Part shown: positions 15,684 through 24,004 of the stretch, piece by piece
How positions within the stretch are numbered: position 1 is the first letter of the stretch
How the letters are laid out: every line of letters starts with the position of its first letter
Assembly: GCF_003634095.1 (NCBI RefSeq)
Contig: NZ_RBIR01000003.1
Coordinates: 186,001 to 250,000 of the forward strand
From: Arthrobacter oryzae
GTDB lineage: Bacteria; Actinomycetota; Actinomycetes; Actinomycetales; Micrococcaceae
Direction: 5' to 3'
DNA length: 64,000 nt
Notes under the pieces: model-generated
Told to the model about the DNA's origin: nothing
Database searches by the model: none
What the model saw: only the letters and a program-made list of their open reading frames with translations
Made by a program: the position numbers and the translations under genes

Positions 15684-17837
15684 ATGGAACACCGGCACGG
15701 CAGTCCGGACGTCACCCGGGGCATGGTCCCCCAGCACCCGCACGGGCCGGCGCATGCCAGCCCCGCCCCGCACCCGGCCGTCCCGGCCGCTGCGGGTCAC
15801 ACCGACGATGACCACATGGTGCACAGCCATGGCCAGCACGCCGGCCACAGCGTCGCGATGTTCAAGAACAGGTTCTGGCTGACCCTCGCCCTGGCCGTAC
15901 CGGTGGTCTTCTTCAGCCCGATGTTCGGGGAGCTTCTCGGCTACCAGCCGCCGGTTTTTCCCGGCTCCGCCTGGATTCCCCCTGCCTTGGGCACTGTCAT
16001 CTTCTTCTACGGCGGGCAGCCGTTCCTCAAAGGCGGCCTGGATGAGCTGAAAACCCGCAAGCCTGGGATGATGCTGCTGATCGCCATGGCCATCACCGTC
16101 GCATTCACGGCCTCGTGGGTGACCACGCTGGGGATCGGCGGCTTCGACCTCGACTTCTGGTGGGAACTGGCCCTGCTGGTGGACATCATGCTCCTGGGCC
16201 ATTGGATCGAGATGCGCGCGCTCGGCTCGGCCCGGGGCGCCCTGGACGCCCTCGCTGCGCTGCTTCCGGACGAGGCGGAACGCATTACCGGGTCCGGCAC
16301 CGAGGCGGTCAGCGTGTCCGAACTCCGCAGCGGCGACACCATCCTGGTCCGTTCCGGCGGGCGGATGCCCGCGGACGGAGCCGTGATCGAGGGGCAGGCC
16401 GAATTCGATGAATCGATGATCACGGGCGAGTCGAAGACCGTCCTTCGCTCCCCCGGCGACCCGGTGGTCGCCGGGACCATCGCCACGGACAACAGCATCC
16501 GCGTCCGGGTGACGGCCATCGGCGAGGACACCGCCCTCGCCGGGATCCAGCGGCTCGTGGCCGAGGCCCAGGCCTCCTCCTCGCGTGCCCAGGCCCTCGC
16601 GGACCGTGCCGCCGCATTCTTGTTCTACTTCGCCGCCGGGGCCGGTGTTATCACCTTTGTCGTCTGGACCCTGCTCGGCAGCATGCCCGACGCCGTTGAG
16701 CGCACGGTTACGGTGCTGGTGATCGCCTGCCCGCATGCCCTGGGGCTCGCCATCCCGCTGGTCATCGCGATCTCCACCGAACGGGCAGCCCGGGCAGGCG
16801 TGCTGATCAAGAACCGGATGGCGCTCGAACGCATGCGGACAGTGGACGTCGTGCTGTTCGATAAGACCGGAACCCTGACCAAGGGCGAGCCGGAACTCAA
16901 GGAGGTCGCGGCCGCCGACGGCACAGGCACAGCCGCCGGCCGGGACGCCCGGGACGCAGTTCTCGGACTCGCCGCCGCCGTGGAGGCGGACAGCGAGCAT
17001 CCCCTGGCCCGTTCGATCGTTGCCGCCGCCCGGGACCGGGGGCTGGACATCCCGGCTGCGGAGGGCTTCACCTCGCTGACCGGGCGCGGCGTCCGCGCCA
17101 CGGTCCGTGGCCGCACCGTCCAGGTGGGCGGCCCGGCGCTGCTCCGCGAACTCGGACTGCACGAACCCCCGGCCTTGGCCGCCGCCACCGGGGCCTGGCT
17201 TGAGCGAGGAGCCGCAGTGCTCCACGTCGTGGACAACGGCACGGTCCTGGGCGCGGTCAGTCTCGAGGACGCCGTCCGGCCCGAGTCCCGTCAGGCCGTC
17301 CGGGCCCTCCAGGCGCGCGGCATCAAAGTGGCCATGATCACCGGCGATGCCTGGCAGGTGGCCCGGGCAGTGGCGGAAGAGCTCAATATCGATGAGGTCT
17401 TCGCCGAGGTCCTCCCGGCCGACAAGGACAAGAAAGTGGCGGAACTGCAGGGCCGCGGACTGAAAGTGGCCATGGTGGGCGACGGCGTCAACGACTCCCC
17501 CGCGCTGGCACGTGCCGAGGTGGGGATTGCGATTGGCGGGGGCACGGATGTGGCGGTGGAATCCGCCGGCGTGGTCCTGGCCGGCAACGATCCCCGGGCC
17601 GTCCTGTCGATGCTTGATCTGTCCAAGGCGAGCTACCGGAAGATGTGGCAGAACCTCGTCTGGGCCACAGGCTACAACGTCGTCTCGGTGCCGTTGGCGG
17701 CCGGGGTCCTCGCCTTCGCGGGAATCGTCCTCTCCCCTGCCGCGGGCGCCGTGATGATGTCGGCCTCGACCGTTATTGTTGCCCTGAACGCCCAGCTGCT
17801 GCGCAGGCTCAGGCTCAATCCGGCAGCGGCCAGCTGA
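15684..17837 (+). CDS. copB: Copper-translocating P-type ATPase, CopB type
   Basis: A 717-residue P1B-ATPase for copper efflux. The N terminus is histidine-rich (HRHGS, HPHGPAH, HSHGQHAGH) instead of carrying a CxxC domain. The transmembrane metal site is CPH (VIACPHALGLAIPL), which defines the CopB-like class; the phosphorylation motif is DKTGTLT, the actuator loop TGES, the nucleotide-domain HP is in SEHPLARS, and the hinge reads GDGVNDSPALARA. A start 30 bases earlier (15654) is possible, but the ATG at 15684 has AGGAG eight bases in front. Likely CsoR-controlled. Confidence 0.94.
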   Translation: MEHRHGSPDVTRGMVPQHPHGPAHASPAPHPAVPAAAGHTDDDHMVHSHGQHAGHSVAMFKNRFWLTLALAVPVVFFSPMFGELLGYQPPVFPGSAWIPPALGTVIFFYGGQPFLKGGLDELKTRKPGMMLLIAMAITVAFTASWVTTLGIGGFDLDFWWELALLVDIMLLGHWIEMRALGSARGALDALAALLPDEAERITGSGTEAVSVSELRSGDTILVRSGGRMPADGAVIEGQAEFDESMITGESKTVLRSPGDPVVAGTIATDNSIRVRVTAIGEDTALAGIQRLVAEAQASSSRAQALADRAAAFLFYFAAGAGVITFVVWTLLGSMPDAVERTVTVLVIACPHALGLAIPLVIAISTERAARAGVLIKNRMALERMRTVDVVLFDKTGTLTKGEPELKEVAAADGTGTAAGRDARDAVLGLAAAVEADSEHPLARSIVAAARDRGLDIPAAEGFTSLTGRGVRATVRGRTVQVGGPALLRELGLHEPPALAAATGAWLERGAAVLHVVDNGTVLGAVSLEDAVRPESRQAVRALQARGIKVAMITGDAWQVARAVAEELNIDEVFAEVLPADKDKKVAELQGRGLKVAMVGDGVNDSPALARAEVGIAIGGGTDVAVESAGVVLAGNDPRAVLSMLDLSKASYRKMWQNLVWATGYNVVSVPLAAGVLAFAGIVLSPAAGAVMMSASTVIVALNAQLLRRLRLNPAAAS

Positions 17838-17853
17838 CCGGCTGGAGGCCCCC

Positions 17854-18489
17854 ATGCCGGAAACCAACCGCCGCGTGCCCGCATTCGGGAGAGCCTTTGC
17901 CCGCGCGGGTCCGCGGATGGACGCCCGCGGCGCGGCGGAGCACCGCCGGCGTCTGGTGGAACCGGCGCACGGTGCGGTCGTCGAAATCGGGGCGGGTTAC
18001 GGTGCCACTTTCCCGTTCTACCCCGCCGCGGTGACGGGCGTGCTGGCCCTCGAACCCGATCCCACGCTCCGCGGACTTGCCCTGGCCGCCGCCCGCACGG
18101 CACCGGTTCCGGTCACGGTGAAAGACGGCGTGGCGGAGTCCCTGCCGGTCGCGGACGCCTCGGTCGACGTCGTCGTCTCCAGTTTGGTGCTGTGCAGCGT
18201 GGCAGAACAGTCCGTCGTCCTGGCGGAAGTGGTCAGGGTCCTGCGGCCCGGCGGCTTGCTGCTGTTCTATGAACACGTCCGCTCCGCACACCGCATCCTG
18301 GGCGTGGCCGAAGATCTGGTTACCCCGCTCTGGAGCCGGGTGGCGGGCGGGTGCCACCCGAACCGCGACACCGCCGCCGTGATCGCCAGGGCGGGTCTGG
18401 CCGTGCAGGGCCTGGAGCGCTTCGGGTTCTCGGCCCTTCGCGGTAACCCGCCGCTGGCGCACGTTCTCGGTGTCGCGAGCAAGTCCTGA
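17854..18489 (+). CDS. Class I SAM-dependent methyltransferase
   Basis: A 211-residue Methyltransf_11-type enzyme. Motif I is VVEIGAGYGATFPFYP, the acidic residue at the end of strand 2 is in LALEPDPTLR, and the later motifs VDVVVSSLVLCSV and VLRPGGLLLFYEHVRS fit the family. It starts 17 bases after the copB stop and probably shares its transcript, though a copper role is not evident. Similarity to small phospholipid or thiol methyltransferases is a guess. A strong terminator hairpin follows at 18650-18687. Confidence 0.85.
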   Translation: MPETNRRVPAFGRAFARAGPRMDARGAAEHRRRLVEPAHGAVVEIGAGYGATFPFYPAAVTGVLALEPDPTLRGLALAAARTAPVPVTVKDGVAESLPVADASVDVVVSSLVLCSVAEQSVVLAEVVRVLRPGGLLLFYEHVRSAHRILGVAEDLVTPLWSRVAGGCHPNRDTAAVIARAGLAVQGLERFGFSALRGNPPLAHVLGVASKS

Positions 18490-18649
18490 CCCCTGGCGTG
18501 GCGTTCCTGCCCGGTTGCTTCTCCGCCGGGGCCTGGGGCCGCCCGGAAAACCGGGGCTGCCCGTTCCCGCCGGACCGAACCGGCGCAGGCAACCGGGATG
18601 GAGCGTCGGGCCGAACCGAGTACCGGCCGCCGCCCGCTCCGCCACATGC

Positions 18650-18687
18650 AAAAGGGGCGCCTGCCGCAATGGCAGGCACCCCTTCTT
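18650..18687. terminator. Bidirectional terminator
   Basis: AAGGGG-C-GCCTGCC pairs with GGCAGGC-A-CCCCTT with one mismatch and a five-base loop; A-rich and T-rich ends flank it. It separates the convergent methyltransferase and desaturase genes. Confidence 0.8.
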
Positions 18688-18745
18688 CAGTCATTCGAAC
18701 CAGGCGCCGGGTCTGGGCGCCAGGTCTGAGTGCTAGGTCTGGGTG

Positions 18746-19993
18746 CTAGGCCTTCTTGGAAGGCAGGGCCAGCTTGAAGACCTTGGCCCAGGTGGAGCCG
18801 ACCTGCTTCAGCAGCGGACCCGTGGTGTACGGCAGTCCGTACCGCTTGCAGATCTCCTGCACCTTCGGCGCCACCTCGGCGTAACGGTTCGACGGCAGGT
18901 CCGGGAACAGGTGGTGCTCGATCTGGTGCGAGAGGTTGCCGGTCATGAGGTGCATGAACTTGGAGCCGGAGATGTTGGCGGAGCCGATCATCTGCCGCAC
19001 GTACCAGTCGCCGCGGGTCTCGCCTTCGACCATTTCCTCGGTGAAGGTGTCAGTGCCCTCGGGGAAGTGGCCGCAGAAGATTACGGCGTGGGCCCACACG
19101 TTGCGGACGGCGTTGGCGGTCAGCGTGCCGTAGAGGGCCTGCTTGCCGGAACCGGTCAGCATTGCGACGGCGGGCGTGGCGGCGTAGTCCTTGGTGAACT
19201 GCTTCAGGGCCTTGCGGCCGAGGGCCTTCAGGTCCTTGGTCAGGGCCTCCTTGGACTTCCGGCCCTCCTGATAGTCGACGAGTTCGAGGTCGTAGATCGC
19301 GATGCCCCACTCGAAGACGGGCGCCAGCAGGGCGTTGTAGAGCGGGTTGCCCAGGTTGAAGGGCTTCCATTCCTGCTGGGGGTCCATGCGCAGGAGGTTG
19401 TATCCAACGTCGTTGTCCTTGCCGACCACATTCGTCCAGCGGTGGTGGAGATCGTTGTGGGTGTGCTGCCAGGAGCGCGCCGGGGTGACGAAGTCCCACT
19501 CCCACGTGGTGGAGTGGATGTCCGGGTCCCGCATCCAGTCCCACTGACCGTGCAGGATGTTGTGCCCGAGTTCCATGTTTTCCAGGATCTTCGCGAAGCT
19601 CAGCAGCGTGGTGCCGGCGATCCAGGCGGGCTTGTTCTTGCTGATCAGGAGCGCGGCACGGCCGGAGATCTCCAGCGCGCGCTGGATCTTGATCATGCGG
19701 CGGATGTAGGCGGCGTCGGAGGAGCCGCGCTTGGCGAGGATGTCGTCCTTGATCGCGTCGAGTTCGCGGCCCAGCTCGGCAACCTGCTCGTCAGAGAGGT
19801 GGGCGGCCGCGGGCGGGCGCAGCAGCGGGCTGCCGGTCTCGGCGAGGGCACCGGGCCGCCTCTTCGCGGCCGTGCCCGGCTTGGCCGGGGACGCGTCTGC
19901 GGGTGAACCGTTTGCGGTGGAGCCGCTTGCGGCGGCAGCGTCCGCGGGGGTGTCGACGCCGGATAGATCCGGTTTGTTGGAAATAATCGTCAT
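18746..19993 (-). CDS. Membrane fatty acid (acyl-CoA) desaturase
   Basis: A 415-residue di-iron desaturase. The three histidine boxes are visible: HNILHGQWDW, HTHNDLHHRW and HQIEHHLFPDLP, with hydrophobic segments between them. The N-terminal 60 residues are low-complexity (Ala/Ser/Pro). It resembles the mycobacterial DesA3 (Rv3229c) class, which takes electrons from a dedicated reductase (Rv3230c). The gene for such a reductase lies 11 bases upstream on the same strand, so the pair should insert double bonds in membrane acyl chains. Regulation by the divergent PucR-type gene is plausible. Confidence 0.93.
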   Translation of the reverse strand: MTIISNKPDLSGVDTPADAAAASGSTANGSPADASPAKPGTAAKRRPGALAETGSPLLRPPAAAHLSDEQVAELGRELDAIKDDILAKRGSSDAAYIRRMIKIQRALEISGRAALLISKNKPAWIAGTTLLSFAKILENMELGHNILHGQWDWMRDPDIHSTTWEWDFVTPARSWQHTHNDLHHRWTNVVGKDNDVGYNLLRMDPQQEWKPFNLGNPLYNALLAPVFEWGIAIYDLELVDYQEGRKSKEALTKDLKALGRKALKQFTKDYAATPAVAMLTGSGKQALYGTLTANAVRNVWAHAVIFCGHFPEGTDTFTEEMVEGETRGDWYVRQMIGSANISGSKFMHLMTGNLSHQIEHHLFPDLPSNRYAEVAPKVQEICKRYGLPYTTGPLLKQVGSTWAKVFKLALPSKKA

Positions 19994-20004
19994 GCGGGTA
20001 CTCC

Positions 20005-21087
20005 TCAGAGGTCGAGGTTAACGGGGCCGGCGGCTGCCGACACGCACGTCTGGATTAGTTGGCCCGGCTCGCCGTGCACTTCGCCCGTGCGAAGGTCCCG
20101 GACATGGCCGGCGCGCAGCGGGATGAGGCAGCTGTGGCAGATGCCCATGCGGCAGCCGCTGGGCATCAGGACACCGGCGTCCTCGCCGACGTCGAGCAGC
20201 GGGGTGTCGCCGTCGGCCTCGACCTCGCGGTCGGAGGCCTCGAAGGTGACCAGTCCGCCGTCGTGCCCGGCACCGGCGGCGAGGCTCGTGGTGAAGCGCT
20301 CGATGGTCAGGGTGGCTGCCTGTGCGGCCGGGGCCGGCGGGGCATCGAGGGCCTCGGCTTCCCACAGCGCTTCGGTGTCGTTGAGGAATTCCTCCGGGCC
20401 GCAGGCGTAGGCGGCGCGCTGGCGCCAGTCCGGGCAAAGCCGGTCCAGATCGGCGGCGGAAGCGAAGTCCAGCCGGCCACGGTCTCCGGTGAACCAGTGC
20501 GTGACCCTGAAGTTGGGGAACTGGTCGGCGAGCTCGGCGAGTTCCTCACGGAAGATAGCGTCCGCGGCGGTGCGGGCGGTGTGAATGAGCACGACGTCGG
20601 AGTCGGGGCGGTGCGGCACGAGGGTGCGGATCATCGACATCACCGGGGTGATGCCGCTGCCGGCGGTGAGCATAAGCAGCGGGCGCGGGTGCTCCGGCAG
20701 GACGAAATCGCCCTGCGGAGGCGCCAGGAACAGGACGTCTCCGGGTTTGGTGCCGCGCACGAGGGCACCGGAGACGGCACCCATGTCGGTGACGGTGATT
20801 GCCGGGTCCTGCCCGGCGGGGGCGCTGAGCGAATACGACCGCCAGTGGCGGACGCCGTCGAGCTCGACGCCAATTCGGGCCCACTGACCGGCAAGATGTG
20901 CTTGCCAGCCGCGGCCGGGACGGAAGAAAATGGTGGCGGAATCGGCCGTTTCTGGAACCACCCGGGTGACCACGCCGCGCAACTGGCGGGCGGAGAACAC
21001 GGGATTGAACAGCGACAGAATGTCTTCTGGAGCTAGGGGGGTGGTCAGTAGAGATGCGGCGCGCGCCAGCTTACGGAGCCGGATCAT
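20005..21087 (-). CDS. Ferredoxin reductase with C-terminal 2Fe-2S domain
   Basis: A 360-residue electron-transfer protein of the ferredoxin-NADP reductase class. The FAD domain shows HWRSYSLSAPAG (R-x-Y-S) around residue 85; the NAD(P) domain has LLMLTAGSGITPVMSMIRTL; the C-terminal plant-type ferredoxin has GCRMGICHSC and a final cysteine in LIQTCVSA, giving the four 2Fe-2S ligands. Domain order FAD-NAD-2Fe2S and the desaturase gene immediately downstream match Rv3230c, the partner of DesA3. ATG at 21087. Confidence 0.93.
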   Translation of the reverse strand: MIRLRKLARAASLLTTPLAPEDILSLFNPVFSARQLRGVVTRVVPETADSATIFFRPGRGWQAHLAGQWARIGVELDGVRHWRSYSLSAPAGQDPAITVTDMGAVSGALVRGTKPGDVLFLAPPQGDFVLPEHPRPLLMLTAGSGITPVMSMIRTLVPHRPDSDVVLIHTARTAADAIFREELAELADQFPNFRVTHWFTGDRGRLDFASAADLDRLCPDWRQRAAYACGPEEFLNDTEALWEAEALDAPPAPAAQAATLTIERFTTSLAAGAGHDGGLVTFEASDREVEADGDTPLLDVGEDAGVLMPSGCRMGICHSCLIPLRAGHVRDLRTGEVHGEPGQLIQTCVSAAAGPVNLDL

Positions 21088-21184
21088 TCAATAAGCTTAT
21101 GTCAGTTTGCGCCATACTTCTTCACCCAAGGCATACGATCGACTCAAGAAAACTATCCCACCGCAACAACTCCTTGGATTGTCC
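21088..21184. promoter_or_regulatory. Divergent control region of the desaturase operon
   Basis: These 97 bases separate two divergent genes. The palindrome ATAAGCTTAT at 21091-21100 lies next to the reductase start. The region is AT-richer than its surroundings. It is a natural site for PucR-type regulation; no consensus was available to check. Confidence 0.4.
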
Positions 21185-22393
21185 ATGACCTCTTCCCCCT
21201 CCCGGGAGCCCTCCGGCTCCGTTCCCGCCTACGATCCTCCGTGGCTGGCCCTGCCCCGTGAAGTCAGCGACATGCTGCGCCCCAGGATGCCCGGCATTGT
21301 CGAAGCGATCATCGAGGCCGTCCCGCAGCTGGTGCCCGCGTACGCAAGGCCCATCGAGGGCCGCTTCGGCCGGGGCCTGAGGCGGGGCGTGGCCGCAGCC
21401 CTGGATCGGTTCTTGCAACTGCCGGGGACCCGGCTGCCGGCATTGTCCGAGGAAAGCCGGGAACTGGTGGCCGGGTTGGGCAGCGGCGAGTTCCGGCAGG
21501 GCCGGAGTATGGACGCCCTGCTGAGCGCCTACCGGATGGGCGCCCGGGTGACGTTCCGGGAGATGTCCCGGGTCTCCGTGGAGCATCACCTGGGCCAGGG
21601 CGTCGTGGTGGACCTGGGGGAATCGATCCTGGCCTACATTGACGAGCTGTCCGCCGTCAGCGCCGAGGCCTACGCCTTTGAACAGTCCGAGCGCGCCGGA
21701 GCCGTTGACCGGCGGCGCACCGAATTGCTGGACCTCCTCCTGCGGGGCCAGGCCGACGAGGCCGCCCTGCGCCAGACGGCGGCGATGGCGGACTGGAACC
21801 TGCCGCAGCGCATGGCGGTGGTGATCCTCCCGCTGGACCGGGCTGTCGGGCTGCGGCTGCGGCTCGGTCCCGGAACCCTGGTGATTGAGCGCGAGACCGA
21901 CGTCGTCGCCCTGGTCCCGGCGCGGAAGTCGCGGTCCGCCCGGGAGGAGCTGGACCGCGCACTGAAGGGCCGCGGAGCTTCTGTGGGGCCCTATGGCGGC
22001 TGGGAAAGGGTTCCGGATTCACTGCGGCTGGCCGTGCTGGCGGCCGCGGCGCTGCCTCCGCGCGAGGGCCCGGACGATCCTCCGATCTGGGCCGACGAGC
22101 ATCTGGCGCAGGTGATTCTGGGAGCGGAACCCTCGGCCATCACCGAGCTGGCCAACCGCCGGCTGGCGCCGCTGGAAGGGCTCCGCCCGGCCCAGCGGGA
22201 GCGGCTGGCCGAAACCCTGCTGTCCTGGCTGCGGCACTGGGGCCAACGGGCCCCGGTGGCCGCCGAGCTCGGGATCCACCCGCAGACCGTGGGCTACCGG
22301 GCGGCGCAGCTGCGCGAACTCTTCGGCGAGGCCCTCGAGGACCCGACGGCGCGCTTTGAACTCGAGCTGGCGCTGCACGCCGGCCGGCGGTAG
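21185..22393 (+). CDS. PucR/CdaR-type transcriptional regulator
   Basis: A 402-residue regulator. The N-terminal RsbRD-like helical part contains GRSMDALLSAYRMGARVTFREMS; the middle is a degenerate GGDEF-like region; the C terminus is the PucR helix-turn-helix, LAETLLSWLRHWGQRAPVAAELGIHPQTVGYRAAQLRELFG. The open frame extends upstream to a TTG at 21107, but the ATG at 21185 gives a more usual N terminus; no strong ribosome site marks either. It is divergent from the reductase-desaturase pair and likely controls it, perhaps in response to membrane lipid state (inference). Confidence 0.85.
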   Translation: MTSSPSREPSGSVPAYDPPWLALPREVSDMLRPRMPGIVEAIIEAVPQLVPAYARPIEGRFGRGLRRGVAAALDRFLQLPGTRLPALSEESRELVAGLGSGEFRQGRSMDALLSAYRMGARVTFREMSRVSVEHHLGQGVVVDLGESILAYIDELSAVSAEAYAFEQSERAGAVDRRRTELLDLLLRGQADEAALRQTAAMADWNLPQRMAVVILPLDRAVGLRLRLGPGTLVIERETDVVALVPARKSRSAREELDRALKGRGASVGPYGGWERVPDSLRLAVLAAAALPPREGPDDPPIWADEHLAQVILGAEPSAITELANRRLAPLEGLRPAQRERLAETLLSWLRHWGQRAPVAAELGIHPQTVGYRAAQLRELFGEALEDPTARFELELALHAGRR

Positions 22394-22470
22394 GCCGGAC
22401 CCGCGCCGCAACCGGTGACGGGGGGCGGTGGGCCGGCGTCGAACCAGGTGACCGGCGGCACCGCCGCAAA

Positions 22471-23829
22471 CTAGCCGGCGAGCACTTGCCGGCTGTGGAG
22501 CCTCAGTTCCAGGTCATGCATCACGAGGGCCGCCAGGTCCTCCAGCGCGGAAGTGTCCTCCTCGCTGAACTCGCGGGGCTCACGGTCCAGGATGCAGAAG
22601 GTGCCCAGGTTGTAGCCGTCCCGCGTTCGCAACGGCACCCCGGCATAGAACTGCAGGCCGAACTCGCCGGCCACGAGCGGGTTGGTCAGCGTCCGGGCAT
22701 CATGGGTGGCATCCCGGATAATCCAGGTCTCACCCTGCATGATGGCGGAGGCGCACAACCCGGGGTCGCGGCCAATCTCCGTGACGTCCAGGCCATGGTG
22801 GGCCTTGAACCAGATGCGGTCATGGTCCACCACACTGACGATCGCCATGGGCACCGAGAAGATGCGCGCAGCCAGCGCAGCAATGCGGTTGAAAGCGCCG
22901 TCCTCCGGGGTATCCAATATTTTGTACCGCTGCACCGCCTGCATGCGGCCTTCTTCATCGGTCAGCAGCGGGGCCGCGTCCCGACGGTGGCGTCCGGCAC
23001 CGTTGATGGCTTCCTGGCGCAGCGCCAGGGACACTTCTCTGGCCGGCGGCCGGGCCGCCGGGTTCCTGTCCAGCATGGACGTCAGCAGGGCCACCCACAT
23101 GGGCGCAAGCCCTTCGGGAATGTCCGGGTCGCCAAGCAGCCGGGCCAGGGCGGACTGAATCGGGGCGCCGGGGTACGCCATTTTCCCGGTCAAGCCTTCG
23201 AGGAGGACCAGCCCTAGCGAATAGACGTCGCTGGCGGGGCCGGCCGGTTCGCCGGCGGCTTGTTCTGGACTGAGGTAGGCCGGGGTGCCGGAACTGTCGT
23301 CCGGGTCGCCGTGGTGGCCTTCGCGGATGGTGATGGCGACACCGAAGTCGCTGAGTTTGGCGCGCGGGCGCCGGTCCTCGGCGCTGTAGTCCACGAGCAG
23401 GATGTTGGCCGGTTTGATGTCCCGGTGGACGATGCCGTGGTGGTGGATGTGTGCCAGGCCGTCGGCGAGATCGTGTCCGATCAGCGCCATGTGGGCCGCC
23501 GACAGCGGACCCTCGGCCGCGCGGCGGCGGAGGTCGGGGCCACGGACGAGTTCCATGACGAGATAGCTCAGCCGGCGGTTCGGGTCGCTCAGGTCGGCCC
23601 CGGCATCGAACAGCGTCACGAGGGCATGGTGGGCCATACCTGCGAGGATCCGCACTTCGTCGCTTTGCCTGCGAGTGCGTTCCTCGTCCACGGCCCCGTC
23701 CCGGAAGATCTTGACGGCCACATCGCGTCCCAGGACCTCGTCCGTGGCACGGTACACACTCGATTGGCTGCCCCGGCCAATGAGTTCTTCGATCCGGTAG
23801 CGCCCGCTAAGCAGGTACCCGGAGTCCAT
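22471..23829 (-). CDS. Ser/Thr protein kinase fused to a GAF domain
   Basis: A 452-residue protein. Residues 1-270 form a kinase: GRGSQSSVYRA loop, VAVKIF lysine, HRDIKPANILL catalytic loop (RD type), LSDFGVAIT and GTPAYLSPEQAAGEPAG. Residues about 290-445 form a GAF domain close to those of sensor kinases: RYKILDTPEDGAFNRIAALAARIF, IVSVVDHDRIWFKAHHGLD, and GYNLGTFCILD. No membrane segment is seen, so it is a soluble kinase with its sensor at the C terminus. The ATG at 23829 is used instead of a TTG nine bases earlier. No clear operon partner. Confidence 0.9.
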   Translation of the reverse strand: MDSGYLLSGRYRIEELIGRGSQSSVYRATDEVLGRDVAVKIFRDGAVDEERTRRQSDEVRILAGMAHHALVTLFDAGADLSDPNRRLSYLVMELVRGPDLRRRAAEGPLSAAHMALIGHDLADGLAHIHHHGIVHRDIKPANILLVDYSAEDRRPRAKLSDFGVAITIREGHHGDPDDSSGTPAYLSPEQAAGEPAGPASDVYSLGLVLLEGLTGKMAYPGAPIQSALARLLGDPDIPEGLAPMWVALLTSMLDRNPAARPPAREVSLALRQEAINGAGRHRRDAAPLLTDEEGRMQAVQRYKILDTPEDGAFNRIAALAARIFSVPMAIVSVVDHDRIWFKAHHGLDVTEIGRDPGLCASAIMQGETWIIRDATHDARTLTNPLVAGEFGLQFYAGVPLRTRDGYNLGTFCILDREPREFSEEDTSALEDLAALVMHDLELRLHSRQVLAG

Positions 23830-24004
23830 AGTTGTCAAGAGTTTTACGTGGTCCCTCGAATGGGGCCCGCCGCTGGAATCGGGCGGATCAGTCCAAGCCG
23901 GAAAACTGAACCGGCGCCCGCGAAATAAGCAAGGTTACTTATGATAACGCGGAATCGGGATTCAGGAAGACCTTCGGGCGGTCTTCCTGCCGGACCTTGG
24001 GCCC

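Noticed and set aside
15294..17867. 857-residue ORF antisense to copB and the oxidase end
   Set aside because: Composition is Gly/His/Arg/Asp-rich with no domain; it is a mirror of the GC-rich coding strand of copB, which has all ATPase motifs.
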